Shown: in pieces, positions 1-9,727 of the stretch
Numbering within the stretch: the first letter of the stretch is position 1
How the letters are laid out: each line of letters opens with the position of its first letter
Assembly: GCA_004367365.1 (NCBI GenBank)
Contig: SESX01000007.1
Span: forward strand, 1-35,106
Reading direction: 5' to 3'
Length of the DNA stretch: 35,106 nucleotides
Source: Candidatus Acetocimmeria pyornia
GTDB taxonomy: Bacteria > Bacillota > Sulfobacillia > UBA3575
The notes under the pieces: model-generated
Seen by the model: only the letters and a program-made list of their open reading frames with translations
The model's database searches: none
What the model was told of the DNA's origin: nothing
Program-made: the position numbers and the translations under genes

Positions 1-570
1 GCCAAGGACGTTCACGAGATCAAAAAAGATTACCAACGGATTATTACAGGCCTTGACCGGATTATGAAACGGAAAGACCTCGAACCGGAAATGCGGTTTT
101 CCGATATAGTAGCCTTGGTAGAAAGCTCAAACGAGTTGTACGCCCGTCACTTAGGCAAAAAGATCCGCTTTGTGACAAGGCTTCATCAGGATTTTTCCAC
201 ACCCCACTATCGGAACTGGGTATCAATTCTTAACAACCTGGTTACTAACGCTGTGGAAGCCTCTGGCCCCCGGGGACGAATAGAAATCTCAGCTCGGCTG
301 GCTGAAGACAACATCATAGTGGAGGTTTTGGATGAGGGGAAGGGCATCCCACGGGAAGACTGGGAAGTTGTGTTTAGTCCCGGCTACTCGACCAAGGCTG
401 ACCATAAGAGTGGCAAAATAGCTACGGGGATTGGCTTAACCCACGTACGCAGTTTAGCAGAGGAATTTGGGGGTCGTGTTCAGATCGTGGAATCTTCAAG
501 CCCGGGAGCATGTTTTCAAATCGTGGCTCCCTCCAGGACGACTAAACCCGCCGAACCAGATTTGGCATGA
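1..570 (+). CDS. Sensor histidine kinase, C-terminal part (5' truncated by window); HATPase_c domain
   Basis: Frame is open from base 1 (AKDVHEIKKDYQRIITGLDRIMKRK...). N-box-like NNLVTNAVEAS and G-boxes DEGKGIP and GIGLTHVRSLAEEFGG. Confidence 0.85.
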   Translation, partial: AKDVHEIKKDYQRIITGLDRIMKRKDLEPEMRFSDIVALVESSNELYARHLGKKIRFVTRLHQDFSTPHYRNWVSILNNLVTNAVEASGPRGRIEISARLAEDNIIVEVLDEGKGIPREDWEVVFSPGYSTKADHKSGKIATGIGLTHVRSLAEEFGGRVQIVESSSPGACFQIVAPSRTTKPAEPDLA

Positions 571-597
571 GTTTCACGGAAACGGCGGGCTTAATTT
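547..597 (+). terminator. Possible Rho-independent terminator overlapping the kinase stop
   Basis: CCCGCCG (547-553) pairs with CGGCGGG (583-589), followed by CTTAATTTT. The loop is long (29 nt). Confidence 0.4.
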
Positions 598-686
598 TGG
601 CTTAACGATGCTGTAAGTGATTCTCAGATAAAGGATATAGTATACTAGCCAGCTATAGCGTTTCTCCCTGGTGGTGTCAGCCTGCT

Positions 687-1817
687 TTACTGGTGTTCGA
701 GTGCCTTTAGTCCCGTTCCTGTCAAAGGCACCACCACGTCTTCGTCTTCCCTGATCTGACCTGAGTACCTTAACTTCTTGAGTCCAGCCACCGCCACGGC
801 TGAGCTCGGCTCGACGAAAATGCCTTCCGACCCCAGTTCCTTGACGGATTCATCTATCTCTTCCTCGGAGACTATTTCTACTGCTCCCTTTGTTTCTCGG
901 AAGGCCCTAAGGATTTCCCGGCTCCTCACTGGCATTCTGCAAGCGAGAGCCCCGGCCTTGGTAGGACCTTGAACCGAAACAGGCTTCAGAACTTCACGTT
1001 CCTGTCGCTGGAATGCGCCGAAGAGAGGCGCTATATTTTGAGGCTGGACCCCGAACAGCCTTGGAATAGAGGAAATCTGACCGGAAGAGAGGAGTTCGAA
1101 GTATGCCTTGTAGGCTCCGAGAACAAGACTACCGTAGCCTACCGGCATAACGATACACCGGGGGACGGTAAAATTCATCTGCTCCCAGATTTCCAGGGCG
1201 AAGGTTTTTACTCCCTCGATAAACAGCGGCTGCCAGTTGTGACTGGCATAAAAGGACCGGCTAGCATCCTGTCGCGACCGCCGGGCAGTCTCCTCGCGGT
1301 CTCCTTCAATTTCAACCACTGTGCCACCGTATGCCCTGATCTGAGCTTTTTTTGCTTGCGGGGTTTCCTGTGGCACGTATATTTTAACGTCAATCCCTGC
1401 TCGGGCGCAGTACATGGCGATCGAAGAGCCTGCGTTTCCTGACGAGTCCTCAATCACCTGGGTTATGCCGGCTGCCTTCAGGGCATTGACCAGAACAGCA
1501 GTGCCTCTATCTTTGAAGGAACCAGACGGAAAAAGGAAGTCCAGTTTATACCTAACCCTGGGCATGATGCGGCTTTCAATTAAAGGGGTCATACCCTCGC
1601 CAAAATAGGCTGCGATCTCCGAGGGGCTGCCGGCAATTGCGTGGCTATACCGCCAGAACGAGCCTTCATCCTTCCCTATTTTTTCTTTGCCAAAATCCGT
1701 TACAGAAGGACAGCTGAGATAGCCTCCACACCGGCACCGCCAAACGAGGTCCCGAAGGTTATACCCCGTACCACAACGTGAACACACCATCAAAGATACC
1801 ACACAAGTCACCCCCAA
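687..1817 (-). CDS. Threonine synthase-like PLP-dependent enzyme with N-terminal zinc-ribbon
   Basis: CSRCGTGYNLRDLVWRCRCGG zinc-ribbon; PLP-lysine motif PSGSFKDRGT; SSGNAGSS; GTGLK near the C-terminus. The true start may be the internal ATG near 1790 (MVCSRCG). Confidence 0.85.
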   Translation of the reverse strand: MGVTCVVSLMVCSRCGTGYNLRDLVWRCRCGGYLSCPSVTDFGKEKIGKDEGSFWRYSHAIAGSPSEIAAYFGEGMTPLIESRIMPRVRYKLDFLFPSGSFKDRGTAVLVNALKAAGITQVIEDSSGNAGSSIAMYCARAGIDVKIYVPQETPQAKKAQIRAYGGTVVEIEGDREETARRSRQDASRSFYASHNWQPLFIEGVKTFALEIWEQMNFTVPRCIVMPVGYGSLVLGAYKAYFELLSSGQISSIPRLFGVQPQNIAPLFGAFQRQEREVLKPVSVQGPTKAGALACRMPVRSREILRAFRETKGAVEIVSEEEIDESVKELGSEGIFVEPSSAVAVAGLKKLRYSGQIREDEDVVVPLTGTGLKALEHQ

Positions 1818-2086
1818 AGATTTCCGGGAGAACTCAAACCCAAAGTCCGGAGTTTGCTATGTACCCTTGGCGAAACGTAAGGGGCTCGGATGCCACGGGC
1901 TCAATTCCGATATCAGAGACTGCTCCTGTCATGGTAATTTCGGGTTTCCCAGTTAAACCCTCTCATACTTTGTACTTTGAACCATGGTGATTGTGTTACC
2001 TTCGCTCTTATCAGTGCTCAACTTACCCACGCTCTCCGAACGAAAGCTCCTCTGAAGGTGACCAGGGCCTTACTAGGTTTTTGACT

Positions 2087-3361
2087 TTAAATCAATCTCC
2101 CTTTGCCCGTGAAACCCATGGGTTCAAGGCTGCCTAGAATCTCGATGTTCTCGTTGCCTTGTGCCTCCGGTAAAAGGGCCTCGGATATTTCAATTTCCTC
2201 TAGTTCCATGGTATTTTTTATTCGAACAACCTTGGCGTCGGGAGGTTCTACCTGGTTGCACGTTTTGAGGGCAACGACAATGGCCTGCAGGTCGTTTTCC
2301 ATGGCCATGGGAATGGCACCACCGCGAAGAACAGTGGAGGTAATGACATTTGCATTGGTTTTATCGAAGTCTATCTTGCTGAGTACTTCCTTGGTGATCA
2401 GGTCTGCATCACCGATTCCGGTGGCATTCCCGTGGGTTTCCTCGGTAAGCCCAAGCACTACGATCTTTTGGACACGGGGTTTGGGATCAAGCTGCATCAT
2501 GAAAGCTTCAGAGTAGCGTCCGGTAACATTGGGGTCCATCCCGGAACCACTGATGTTTTTGCCGATTTCGTCGACAATAAGAAGATCAAGCTCGTCGAAA
2601 AGGATTTTAGGCATTGCTTCATGGGCGACCTTCAAGAGCTCGATATCTGTTTCCTCGATTTTGTCTGGAGTCACAGCACGGATAATCATCTGTTCATGGT
2701 ACCCGTTTTCAACCAAGGCCAACCCACAGGTGATGGGCGCCCGTTCTATGATGGCCCGCCCGACTTCTGGAATGAGGGTCCGAAAACGCTGGAAACCCAG
2801 CTTGTGGACATAGGTGGCCCCGCGGTGCTTACCGAGTCCTATAACCATCATCTTCATCAGGCCGCTTTCCACGGGCCCGCGAAAGTTGGTATGGTTTTTC
2901 ACCCGGGCGGCCACAACAACACCGTCTGCTTCGTAGGCAGGTTTGCTGAAGTAGACTGGGGTGCCGCTTTCTGTTTCTCCGAGCTGGACGACCTCCATGC
3001 TGGCCTCGATGGATACGCCCATGGTCTCTTCAGTCACACCGTAGCTGGCCAGGACCTCTTTCTGGCCCTCCGGGGTAGCCCCGCCGTGGCTTCCCATGGA
3101 TGGAATAATAAAGGGTTGGGTGCCAAACTCCTTAAGTTTATCAACAATCGCCCTTGTAACCTCGGCGATACTTGCTACCCCGCGGCTGCCTACTGTAACG
3201 GCAATCCGCTGTCCCCTTTTGAAGCACCTCCGGATCTCGTCGCGCTCCAACTCGGCAAAAACCGTTTCCCGGACGTTTTCGATCCTATCGGCCCGAAATT
3301 TCTGTTTAACCTTTATCATCCGGGGAAACTCAATATCAAACCCACCGTCCACGAGAGGCAT
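2087..3361 (-). CDS. LarA-like protein (lactate racemase N-terminal domain family, DUF2088-type)
   Basis: 424 aa ORF with VGSRGVASI, PSMGSHGGATPEGQ and VKNHTNFRGPVESGLMKMMVIGLGKHRGA, which I recognise as LarA-family style motifs. Confidence 0.7.
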   Translation of the reverse strand: MPLVDGGFDIEFPRMIKVKQKFRADRIENVRETVFAELERDEIRRCFKRGQRIAVTVGSRGVASIAEVTRAIVDKLKEFGTQPFIIPSMGSHGGATPEGQKEVLASYGVTEETMGVSIEASMEVVQLGETESGTPVYFSKPAYEADGVVVAARVKNHTNFRGPVESGLMKMMVIGLGKHRGATYVHKLGFQRFRTLIPEVGRAIIERAPITCGLALVENGYHEQMIIRAVTPDKIEETDIELLKVAHEAMPKILFDELDLLIVDEIGKNISGSGMDPNVTGRYSEAFMMQLDPKPRVQKIVVLGLTEETHGNATGIGDADLITKEVLSKIDFDKTNANVITSTVLRGGAIPMAMENDLQAIVVALKTCNQVEPPDAKVVRIKNTMELEEIEISEALLPEAQGNENIEILGSLEPMGFTGKGRLI

Positions 3362-3424
3362 ATCTCCACGGTCCTCCTTTGAGCATCTAAATTCAGTTAG
3401 TACAGGATCAGGTGCTTCTCTATA

Positions 3425-3592
3425 TTACACTATGTACACCCAGAATTCCATTAACCACGAGTTTCCTTCCCCTGGGAAAGGAGATGGTTCCAGTTTGCTC
3501 ACACCTAAAGACTGTACCCTCAAGGGCCTTTCTTGGACCACGCCTTGCGTATTCTTAATGGTGATCTCAGCCGCCATATTAGTTGCGTCCAT
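3425..3592 (-). CDS. Possible small protein (55 aa), unknown
   Basis: Minus-strand ORF MDATNMAAEITIKNTQGVVQERPLRVQSLGVSKLEPSPFPGEGNSWLMEFWVYIV, upstream of the LarA-like gene. Below the length cutoff of the supplied ORF track. Confidence 0.25.
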   Translation of the reverse strand: MDATNMAAEITIKNTQGVVQERPLRVQSLGVSKLEPSPFPGEGNSWLMEFWVYIV

Positions 3593-3750
3593 GACAGCCC
3601 ATTCTTGCTCTTGGGGCTGAGTTTTTCAGAAGAAATCTCCCGTGCTGGCTACAATAAGTCAGACGGCACCATCGCGATTAAAGTTCACCGTAGAAATGTT
3701 CTTGTTTGGCGCTTTAGCCAATGACTTTTTAATTCATAAATTTATGAAGG

Positions 3751-4410
3751 TCAAGCCAGATTCCAAAAAGAATAACCTTCTTGGGTCACGATCCTGGGTC
3801 TTGATGATTTCAGGTGTTCTTCAAGAGATGTTTTATGGAAAATGGGGCCGTCCACAACGAGGGTGTGGTACTCCCCGAATTCCCCTGAAGGTGAAATGCC
3901 CAGGTTTGCCAATTCCTTAATCAGAGCTGGATCTAGGTTTTTCCCTAGGTATTGACTCCCTAGCTTATCTTGCTTTACAACTATGATCACTGTCTGAAAA
4001 CCAGTTTCAATGAGTTCGTCCAAGAGCTCTTCTTGGGTACTTCCATGGAGGGGATGAACTGCGTCAAGACCGATATCAGCACAAACCTTCCGGCACCACT
4101 CGATGTGTTCATCAAGGTCAATATCTCCAAAGATGCACCCGACAACACCCTTCCTCTTAAGTGTAGAAAGTATTTTCTTAAATTCATCCTCATAAGTTTC
4201 CCAGCTGGCAATACCCTCTACGAGAGGAATGCCCATTGCTTCAGCCTGTTTTTGTACCAATGTACGTGGTATGCGGTGAGACTTTGAAAAACTGTCAGGA
4301 GAAAACATGGTAAATAGATAAGAGACCTGCATCCCTTCGGATTGTGCCCTATGAAGCGCCAGTGCCGAATCCTTTCCTCCACTCCACGAGACAACAAAGC
4401 TATTATTCAT
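3751..4410 (-). CDS. Diphthine-ammonia ligase family ATP pyrophosphatase (COG2102-like)
   Basis: N-terminal PP-loop VSWSGGKDSALALHRA; GDIDLDEHIEWCRKVC; C-terminal GEFGEYHTLVVDGPIF. Confidence 0.85.
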   Translation of the reverse strand: MNNSFVVSWSGGKDSALALHRAQSEGMQVSYLFTMFSPDSFSKSHRIPRTLVQKQAEAMGIPLVEGIASWETYEDEFKKILSTLKRKGVVGCIFGDIDLDEHIEWCRKVCADIGLDAVHPLHGSTQEELLDELIETGFQTVIIVVKQDKLGSQYLGKNLDPALIKELANLGISPSGEFGEYHTLVVDGPIFHKTSLEEHLKSSRPRIVTQEGYSFWNLA

Positions 4411-4682
4411 TACATTTCCCGTCCTGACAAAACAATACTTTTAGCGGTGGCCTCAACAAAATATTATTCTAGCCTTTACTTGACTTCCAAGGGGGGTGGC
4501 GTCTCCGGGCTATCTTCGAAAATCTCCAGGTCGAAAAAGTTCCCATGATTATTGTGGCGCCCAAGGATTGAAGACCACCTCATTGGAAGTTCGCCCGTAA
4601 ATAAACTTCCCCCTCGAGCGCCCGCTTTCCTGCCTTTGAGGCAAAGGTGTAGGAGGAGTAACTCCTGCCTCATACCGCCCCT

Positions 4683-4774
4683 GAAGCGGCACTACGGCCC
4701 ATGAAAACTGGAGCCGGTACCCGGCGGGCCTCGCTCGGGTGGCACCACCAAAAGTTGCACGCCAGGGGTGCTCC
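4683..4774 (+). repeat. Dispersed imperfect repeat, copy A (similar to 17249-17319)
   Basis: Shares G-AGCGGC..TAC.., ATGAAAA-TG..G-CGGTA and the 21-mer GTTGCACGCCAGGG(G/T)TGCTCC (20/21) with copy B. Confidence 0.5.
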
Positions 4775-4845
4775 AAAGGGACCCTTTAATGCTGCAGGAC
4801 CAGAGGGGCGAGGGATCATACACAGGATCATGATTGAAGAAGGAA

Positions 4846-4875
4846 TAGCCCCCTTGGTCACGAACCAAGGGGCTA
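4846..4875 (+). promoter_or_regulatory. RNA hairpin directly 5' of the Shine-Dalgarno of the molybdopterin oxidoreductase
   Basis: TAGCCCCCTTGGT-CACGA-ACCAAGGGGCTA (12 bp, one bulged C), followed directly by AAGGAGGG and the GTG start at 4891. Confidence 0.5.
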
Positions 4876-4890
4876 AAGGAGGGAACTGCC

Positions 4891-6993
4891 GTGACTGAAG
4901 TTATCCGGACAGCTTGTCCCAGGGACTGCTGGGACACATGTACCTTGCTGGTGGAAGTCACTGATGGCAGGGTGACGGGTGTGCGCGGGGACCCAGAGAA
5001 CCAGGTCACCAGGGGATACGCCTGTCCGAAAGCGGGATACGAGCTTGAAAGGCTTTACAGTCCCCAGCGGCTACTTTCCCCCCTCATCAAGAAAGATGGG
5101 ACCTGGAAAGAGGCTGCGTGGGAAGAGGCCCTTGACCTGGTGGCAGACAAACTCCAACACTACCGGAGTGAATTCGGGCCTTTGTCTGTGATGCACTACT
5201 CGGATGTCGGCAGTATGGGCTGGCTTCATGACCTGGACAAGCGCTTCTTCAACCTTTTTGGAGGAGTAACCCTCCCCGAGGGTTCCCTTTGTGCCCAGGC
5301 CGGGAGTACAGCCCAGGCCCTGGATTTTGGGGCTGTCATTGCCCATGAACCATCGGACCTCGTCAACGCGAAAACCATCCTCATCTGGGGACGCAACCCT
5401 GCCCATACCAATATCCACCTTATACCTTTCCTTAAAGAAGCCAGAGAAAACGGGGCTTATGTAGTCCTCATCGACCCGGTCCCTACCAGGACTGTACGGC
5501 TCTGTGACCAGCACATTGCGCCACGGCCAGGGACTGATGGGGCCCTGGCCCTGGGAATGGCGCGGGTCATTGTGGAGGAAGGTTTGGAAGACAAGGATTT
5601 TATCGAAAACCACGTTACCGGCTTTCCTGAGTTTTCCCACCTCCTAAAAGACTACCCCCTTTCCAGGGTCGCCGGGATCACCGGTATCCCGGTGGGGACG
5701 ATCCGCCAGCTGGCTCTCCGGTACGCCTCACACAAGCCCAGCACCATTCTCCTGGGGTACGGGGTTCAAAGGTACGAAAACGGTGCCGAGACCGTGCGTA
5801 CCATTGACGCCTTGGCTGCTCTTACCGGAAACATTGGTGTCCCGGGGGGAGGTGCTAGTTACGCCTTCCACTGCACCCGGCATCTTAGGCCAGATATCTC
5901 GGCGGAAGATCAAAGGAAGCACCACCGTTCGTTTCCCAAGCCTGCCGTCGCACGTTATATTCTGCGGGCTTCCGACCCACCTGTCAAAGCCCTTTTCGTG
6001 ACCAGGGCCAACCCGGTCGCTCAGCTGCCCGACACCCACGCAGTCAGGCGGGCCATGGAATCGATAGAGTTCAAGGTGGTCATTGACCTGGTGCTGACTG
6101 AGACGGCAGAAATGGCGGATGTAGTCCTGCCGTGTACTACTTTCTTCGAACAGGAAAATGTCTTCTCCGCCTGGGGGCACAACTACATTATCTACGGCGC
6201 AAGGGCGATCCCTCCCCTGGGGCAAACTAAGGACGACTGGGAAATCTTTGGTGAACTGGCACGGCGTTTGGGCTTTGGCGCAGACTACGGCACGGCCGAC
6301 CAGTGGTTGGATACCCTCCTCCAGCCCTTTTTGCCCGAAGGGGCCAAGCGGGAAGACCTAAGAGGAAAGTCCTTTCGCTGTCCAGGGGCACCTTACGTGC
6401 CCTGGGCTGACCGCAAGTTCAAGACCCCGAGCGGCAAGTATGAACTTTACTCGGAAAGGGCCGTAAAGATGGGCACCGACCCCCTCCCGGTCTACCGGGA
6501 GCCGGCCGAAGGTTTCCAGGCAGCGGCCGGTCTAAGCCAGCAAGTGCCGAACAGGGTGAAACCAGGTACCACAAACAGGACGCCACCAGCCGGCCCGGGG
6601 GGAAAATATTCCTTCCATCTTTTGACTCCGGCCCACTTCCGGACCATCCATTCCCAGTACTACGAGAAAGTTGAACCCGGTACCCTGCCCCTCGTTCACC
6701 TGGCGACCTCGGCGGCAGCCAAGAGGGGGATCCAAGAAGGCTCACTGGTCCAAGTGGTTTCAGTCCGCGGAAGCTTAACCGGGCAAGCAAGGCTTCACGA
6801 TGATTTTCGGGACGATGTTGTTTTCATTTATCACGGCGGCTCTGCCAGGGACAGCAAGGGGGTCAATGTCTTGACACCCGATAGGGTCACGAATATTGGG
6901 TCCTGTGCCACTTACTACGACTGCATGTGTGATGTGAGGCTCCACGGTGAGGCGCCGGAAAGTCACGTTGGTCTCCCGCCCACAGGGGAATGA
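4891..6993 (+). CDS. Molybdopterin (bis-MGD) oxidoreductase, DMSO-reductase superfamily, with N-terminal [4Fe-4S] motif
   Basis: TACPRDCWDTC...GYACPKAGYELERLYSPQRL; ILIWGRNPAHTNIHLIPFLKEARENGAYVVLIDP; LTGNIGVPGGGASY; C-terminal molybdopterin-dinucleotide-binding domain. GTG start with strong SD. Confidence 0.92.
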   Translation: MTEVIRTACPRDCWDTCTLLVEVTDGRVTGVRGDPENQVTRGYACPKAGYELERLYSPQRLLSPLIKKDGTWKEAAWEEALDLVADKLQHYRSEFGPLSVMHYSDVGSMGWLHDLDKRFFNLFGGVTLPEGSLCAQAGSTAQALDFGAVIAHEPSDLVNAKTILIWGRNPAHTNIHLIPFLKEARENGAYVVLIDPVPTRTVRLCDQHIAPRPGTDGALALGMARVIVEEGLEDKDFIENHVTGFPEFSHLLKDYPLSRVAGITGIPVGTIRQLALRYASHKPSTILLGYGVQRYENGAETVRTIDALAALTGNIGVPGGGASYAFHCTRHLRPDISAEDQRKHHRSFPKPAVARYILRASDPPVKALFVTRANPVAQLPDTHAVRRAMESIEFKVVIDLVLTETAEMADVVLPCTTFFEQENVFSAWGHNYIIYGARAIPPLGQTKDDWEIFGELARRLGFGADYGTADQWLDTLLQPFLPEGAKREDLRGKSFRCPGAPYVPWADRKFKTPSGKYELYSERAVKMGTDPLPVYREPAEGFQAAAGLSQQVPNRVKPGTTNRTPPAGPGGKYSFHLLTPAHFRTIHSQYYEKVEPGTLPLVHLATSAAAKRGIQEGSLVQVVSVRGSLTGQARLHDDFRDDVVFIYHGGSARDSKGVNVLTPDRVTNIGSCATYYDCMCDVRLHGEAPESHVGLPPTGE

Positions 6994-7021
6994 GCAAAGA
7001 TGAACGCGGATAATGATGCAC

Positions 7022-7060
7022 GCGGCCTGGTAAACGGCGTACCAGGCCGCAGGTATTTTT
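7022..7060 (+). terminator. Rho-independent terminator after the molybdopterin oxidoreductase
   Basis: GCGGCCTGGTA (7022-7032), loop AACGGCG, TACCAGGCCGC (7040-7050), then AGGTATTTTT. Confidence 0.85.
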
Positions 7061-7568
7061 ATCGACCCCTTCCCAGGTTGAACTGACCCTACTCAACGCC
7101 CACTTTAGCTGGATCGCTGTCACCCTGGCCCTCCGGCAAACATCGTCCCGTTACAAGACCTGCCCGGAAAAAGGCCCTGAGACCGGCTGCAGTCAAAGCA
7201 AGGAGAACCTGTCGACCGATGTTGCCATAAAATTAGGAAAAGCGGCACCTTTTGCATTTTTGCAGAAGGAATTCTGGGGGTGCCATGGAATATTATAGGA
7301 GGTGGTTCCGGCCAATTTGTTTGTGAAAAGGCAAGACTTGTGATCCTGTAAGCAGCCCCCCTTCTTTGCTGGGGCTGAAGCGAGGTCTCCCCGGGCCGGC
7401 GCCGGTGTACAGTTTTGTGAAATACGAGGCGATCTTTTCCTGCGGCCCTGGCACTGCCGGACGTACGCGGCAGGGTGACCGCTTGAAAAAAATTATACAT
7501 AAATCCATCTAGGTTTTTATATACATTGAAATACAATGGTAGTTTTTGGTGGCAAGGAGGAAAAGGAG

Positions 7569-9521
7569 ATGAAAAAACCGCTTTGGGAACCATCAGAGGG
7601 CCGCAAGAGAAATACCAATATGGCCCGTTTTCTGCACTTCGTGAACAAGAGATACCGCAAGAGCTTTACATCTTACGGCCAGCTGTACCACTGGTCGATT
7701 AACAAGATCCCTGAATTCTGGGCCGCAATGTGGGAATTCGGAGGTATTAAAGCCTCCCGCACCTATGACCGGGTGGCCAGCAACCTGAGGGATATGCTGG
7801 ATTGTAAGTGGTTTGAGGGTGCCAGGCTGAACTTTGCCGAAAACCTGCTTCGCTACCGCGACAACCGTACCGCTATTGTATTTCAGGGTGAAAATCAAGG
7901 GCCGGTGCGAGTCACCTATGCTGAGTTGTACAACACGGTGGCGCGCCTGGCCGCATCCCTGCGCCAAGCGGGGGTGGAAAAAGGCGACCGGGTAGCCGGG
8001 TTTATGCCCAACATGCCCGAAACCGTCATCGCCATGCTTGCTAGCACCAGCATCGGCGCCATCTGGTCGTCGTGCTCCCCTGACTTTGGCTTCGGCGGGG
8101 TCATGGACCGGTTCGGGCAGATTGAGCCTAAAGTACTCTTTACAGCTGACGGCTATTTTTACAACGGTAAGAAGCACGATTCTCTGGAAAGGGTGGCCAG
8201 GGTCAAGGAGGAGATTGCTACGATAACGAAAGTGGTGGTGGTACCCTATACGGAAGAAAAACCGGATCTAAGGGCCATACCTGGAGCGGTTTACTACCAG
8301 GATTTTCTTTCTACACAAAGTACTCAAGAAATCCAATTTGAACAACTGCCCTTCGACCACCCGGTATACATCATGTACTCCTCCGGTACGACCGGTGCAC
8401 CAAAAAGTATTGTGCACGGTGCCGGCGGAACCCTCATCCAACATCTAAAAGAACTAATCCTTCACTCCGACCTCAAGCGGGATGATACCATTTTCTACTT
8501 CACCACCTGTGGTTGGATGATGTGGAACTGGCTGGTAAGTTCCCTGGCTGTGGGTGCAACCATTGTACTGTTCGATGGCTCGCCCTTTTACCCTGATGCA
8601 GGTACACTCTTTAAGCTGGCCCAGGACGAAAAAATAACTGTGTTCGGCACCAGCGCCAAGTACCTTACCGCGGTAGAAAAAGAAGGTTTGAGACCTGGCG
8701 AGGAATATGACTTGAGCAGCCTCAAGGCCATTCTTTCCACCGGATCACCCCTCTCGGTGGAAAGCTTTGAGTACGTTTACCGGGACATCAAGCAAGACCT
8801 GTGTCTCTCGTCCATTTCTGGGGGAACGGATATCATATCTTGCTTTGCCCTGGGCAATCCCATGGGCCCGGTTTACGCCGGCGAGCTCCAGTGCCGGGGA
8901 CTGGGTATGAAAGTAGAAGCCTACGACGAAAAAGGAAATCCCGTGTACAATCAAAAGGGCGAGTTGGTCTGTACGTCCCCCTTCCCCTCAATGCCTGTCG
9001 GTTTTTGGAACGACCCTGACGGCAAGAAGTACAGGAGCGCCTATTTTGAAACTTACCCAGGAGTCTGGCACCACGGCGATTTTATTGAAATTACCGAGAC
9101 CGGGGGGGTTATCATCTATGGCCGTTCCGATGCCACCTTAAACCCGGGTGGTGTACGCATCGGCACCGCGGAAATTTACCGCCAGGTGGAGGTATTGCCT
9201 GAAGTTAAGGACAGTATCGTAGTTGGTCAAGACTGGGATAACGATGTACGGGTTATTCTCTTCGTCAAGCTGGCTGAAGGCATCGAACTGACAGGTGAGT
9301 TAATTGAAAAAATCAGGACTACCATCAGGGAAAACACCACGCCCCGCCACGTCCCGGCCAAGATTATCCAGGTGGCAGATATACCATACACCATCAGCGG
9401 AAAAAAGGTAGAGCTTGCCGTCAAGAAAGTGATCCACAACGAACCTGTCCAAAACCGGGATGCCTTGGCCAACCCGGAGGCACTGGACCTGTATAAAGAT
9501 ATCCCGGACCTGAAAACTTGA
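7569..9521 (+). CDS. Acetoacetyl-CoA synthetase (acetoacetate-CoA ligase)
   Basis: ANL-family motifs YSSGTTGAPKSIVHGAGG, SGGTDIISCF, YGRSDATLNPGGVRIGTAEIY and TISGKKVE. SD GGCAAGGAGG lies just before ATG 7569; the 7536 ATG is less likely. Confidence 0.9.
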   Translation: MKKPLWEPSEGRKRNTNMARFLHFVNKRYRKSFTSYGQLYHWSINKIPEFWAAMWEFGGIKASRTYDRVASNLRDMLDCKWFEGARLNFAENLLRYRDNRTAIVFQGENQGPVRVTYAELYNTVARLAASLRQAGVEKGDRVAGFMPNMPETVIAMLASTSIGAIWSSCSPDFGFGGVMDRFGQIEPKVLFTADGYFYNGKKHDSLERVARVKEEIATITKVVVVPYTEEKPDLRAIPGAVYYQDFLSTQSTQEIQFEQLPFDHPVYIMYSSGTTGAPKSIVHGAGGTLIQHLKELILHSDLKRDDTIFYFTTCGWMMWNWLVSSLAVGATIVLFDGSPFYPDAGTLFKLAQDEKITVFGTSAKYLTAVEKEGLRPGEEYDLSSLKAILSTGSPLSVESFEYVYRDIKQDLCLSSISGGTDIISCFALGNPMGPVYAGELQCRGLGMKVEAYDEKGNPVYNQKGELVCTSPFPSMPVGFWNDPDGKKYRSAYFETYPGVWHHGDFIEITETGGVIIYGRSDATLNPGGVRIGTAEIYRQVEVLPEVKDSIVVGQDWDNDVRVILFVKLAEGIELTGELIEKIRTTIRENTTPRHVPAKIIQVADIPYTISGKKVELAVKKVIHNEPVQNRDALANPEALDLYKDIPDLKT

Positions 9522-9727
9522 CTTGCTTGGTTGGCTCTGTAACCAACATTCATACGGTAATGGTTTTTAGGGAATTTGACCTTGCTTTATCCTTAAAGGG
9601 TTTTCATGGGAGTTCATGGCCTTAAGGAACGAAAGGGGTTTAACAAAAAAATGTGACACACACAGGCTCTCAGGGTTCATGTGCTACAAGCTTTTGAATA
9701 TGCAATTTTAAGGTGAGGTGGATACTC

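Noticed and set aside
2432-3382. Long plus-strand ORF (316 aa) antisense to the LarA-like gene
   Set aside because: Composition and lack of motifs fit shadow coding from the high-quality minus-strand gene. The same applies to 26046-26858, 29480-30196, 31390-32124, 28529-29239 and other antisense ORFs.
4737-4750. GGGTGGCACC, a partial T-box-like string in repeat copy A
   Set aside because: Only the central 10 nt match, and there is no specifier-stem context or aminoacyl/amino-acid gene downstream.
7250-7300. GGCACCTTTTGC and GGCAGGGTGACCGC near the acetoacetyl-CoA synthetase as sigma-54 promoters
   Set aside because: The first has wrong GG-GC spacing; the second (7469 region) has correct spacing but lacks the TT of TTGC and other consensus bases.
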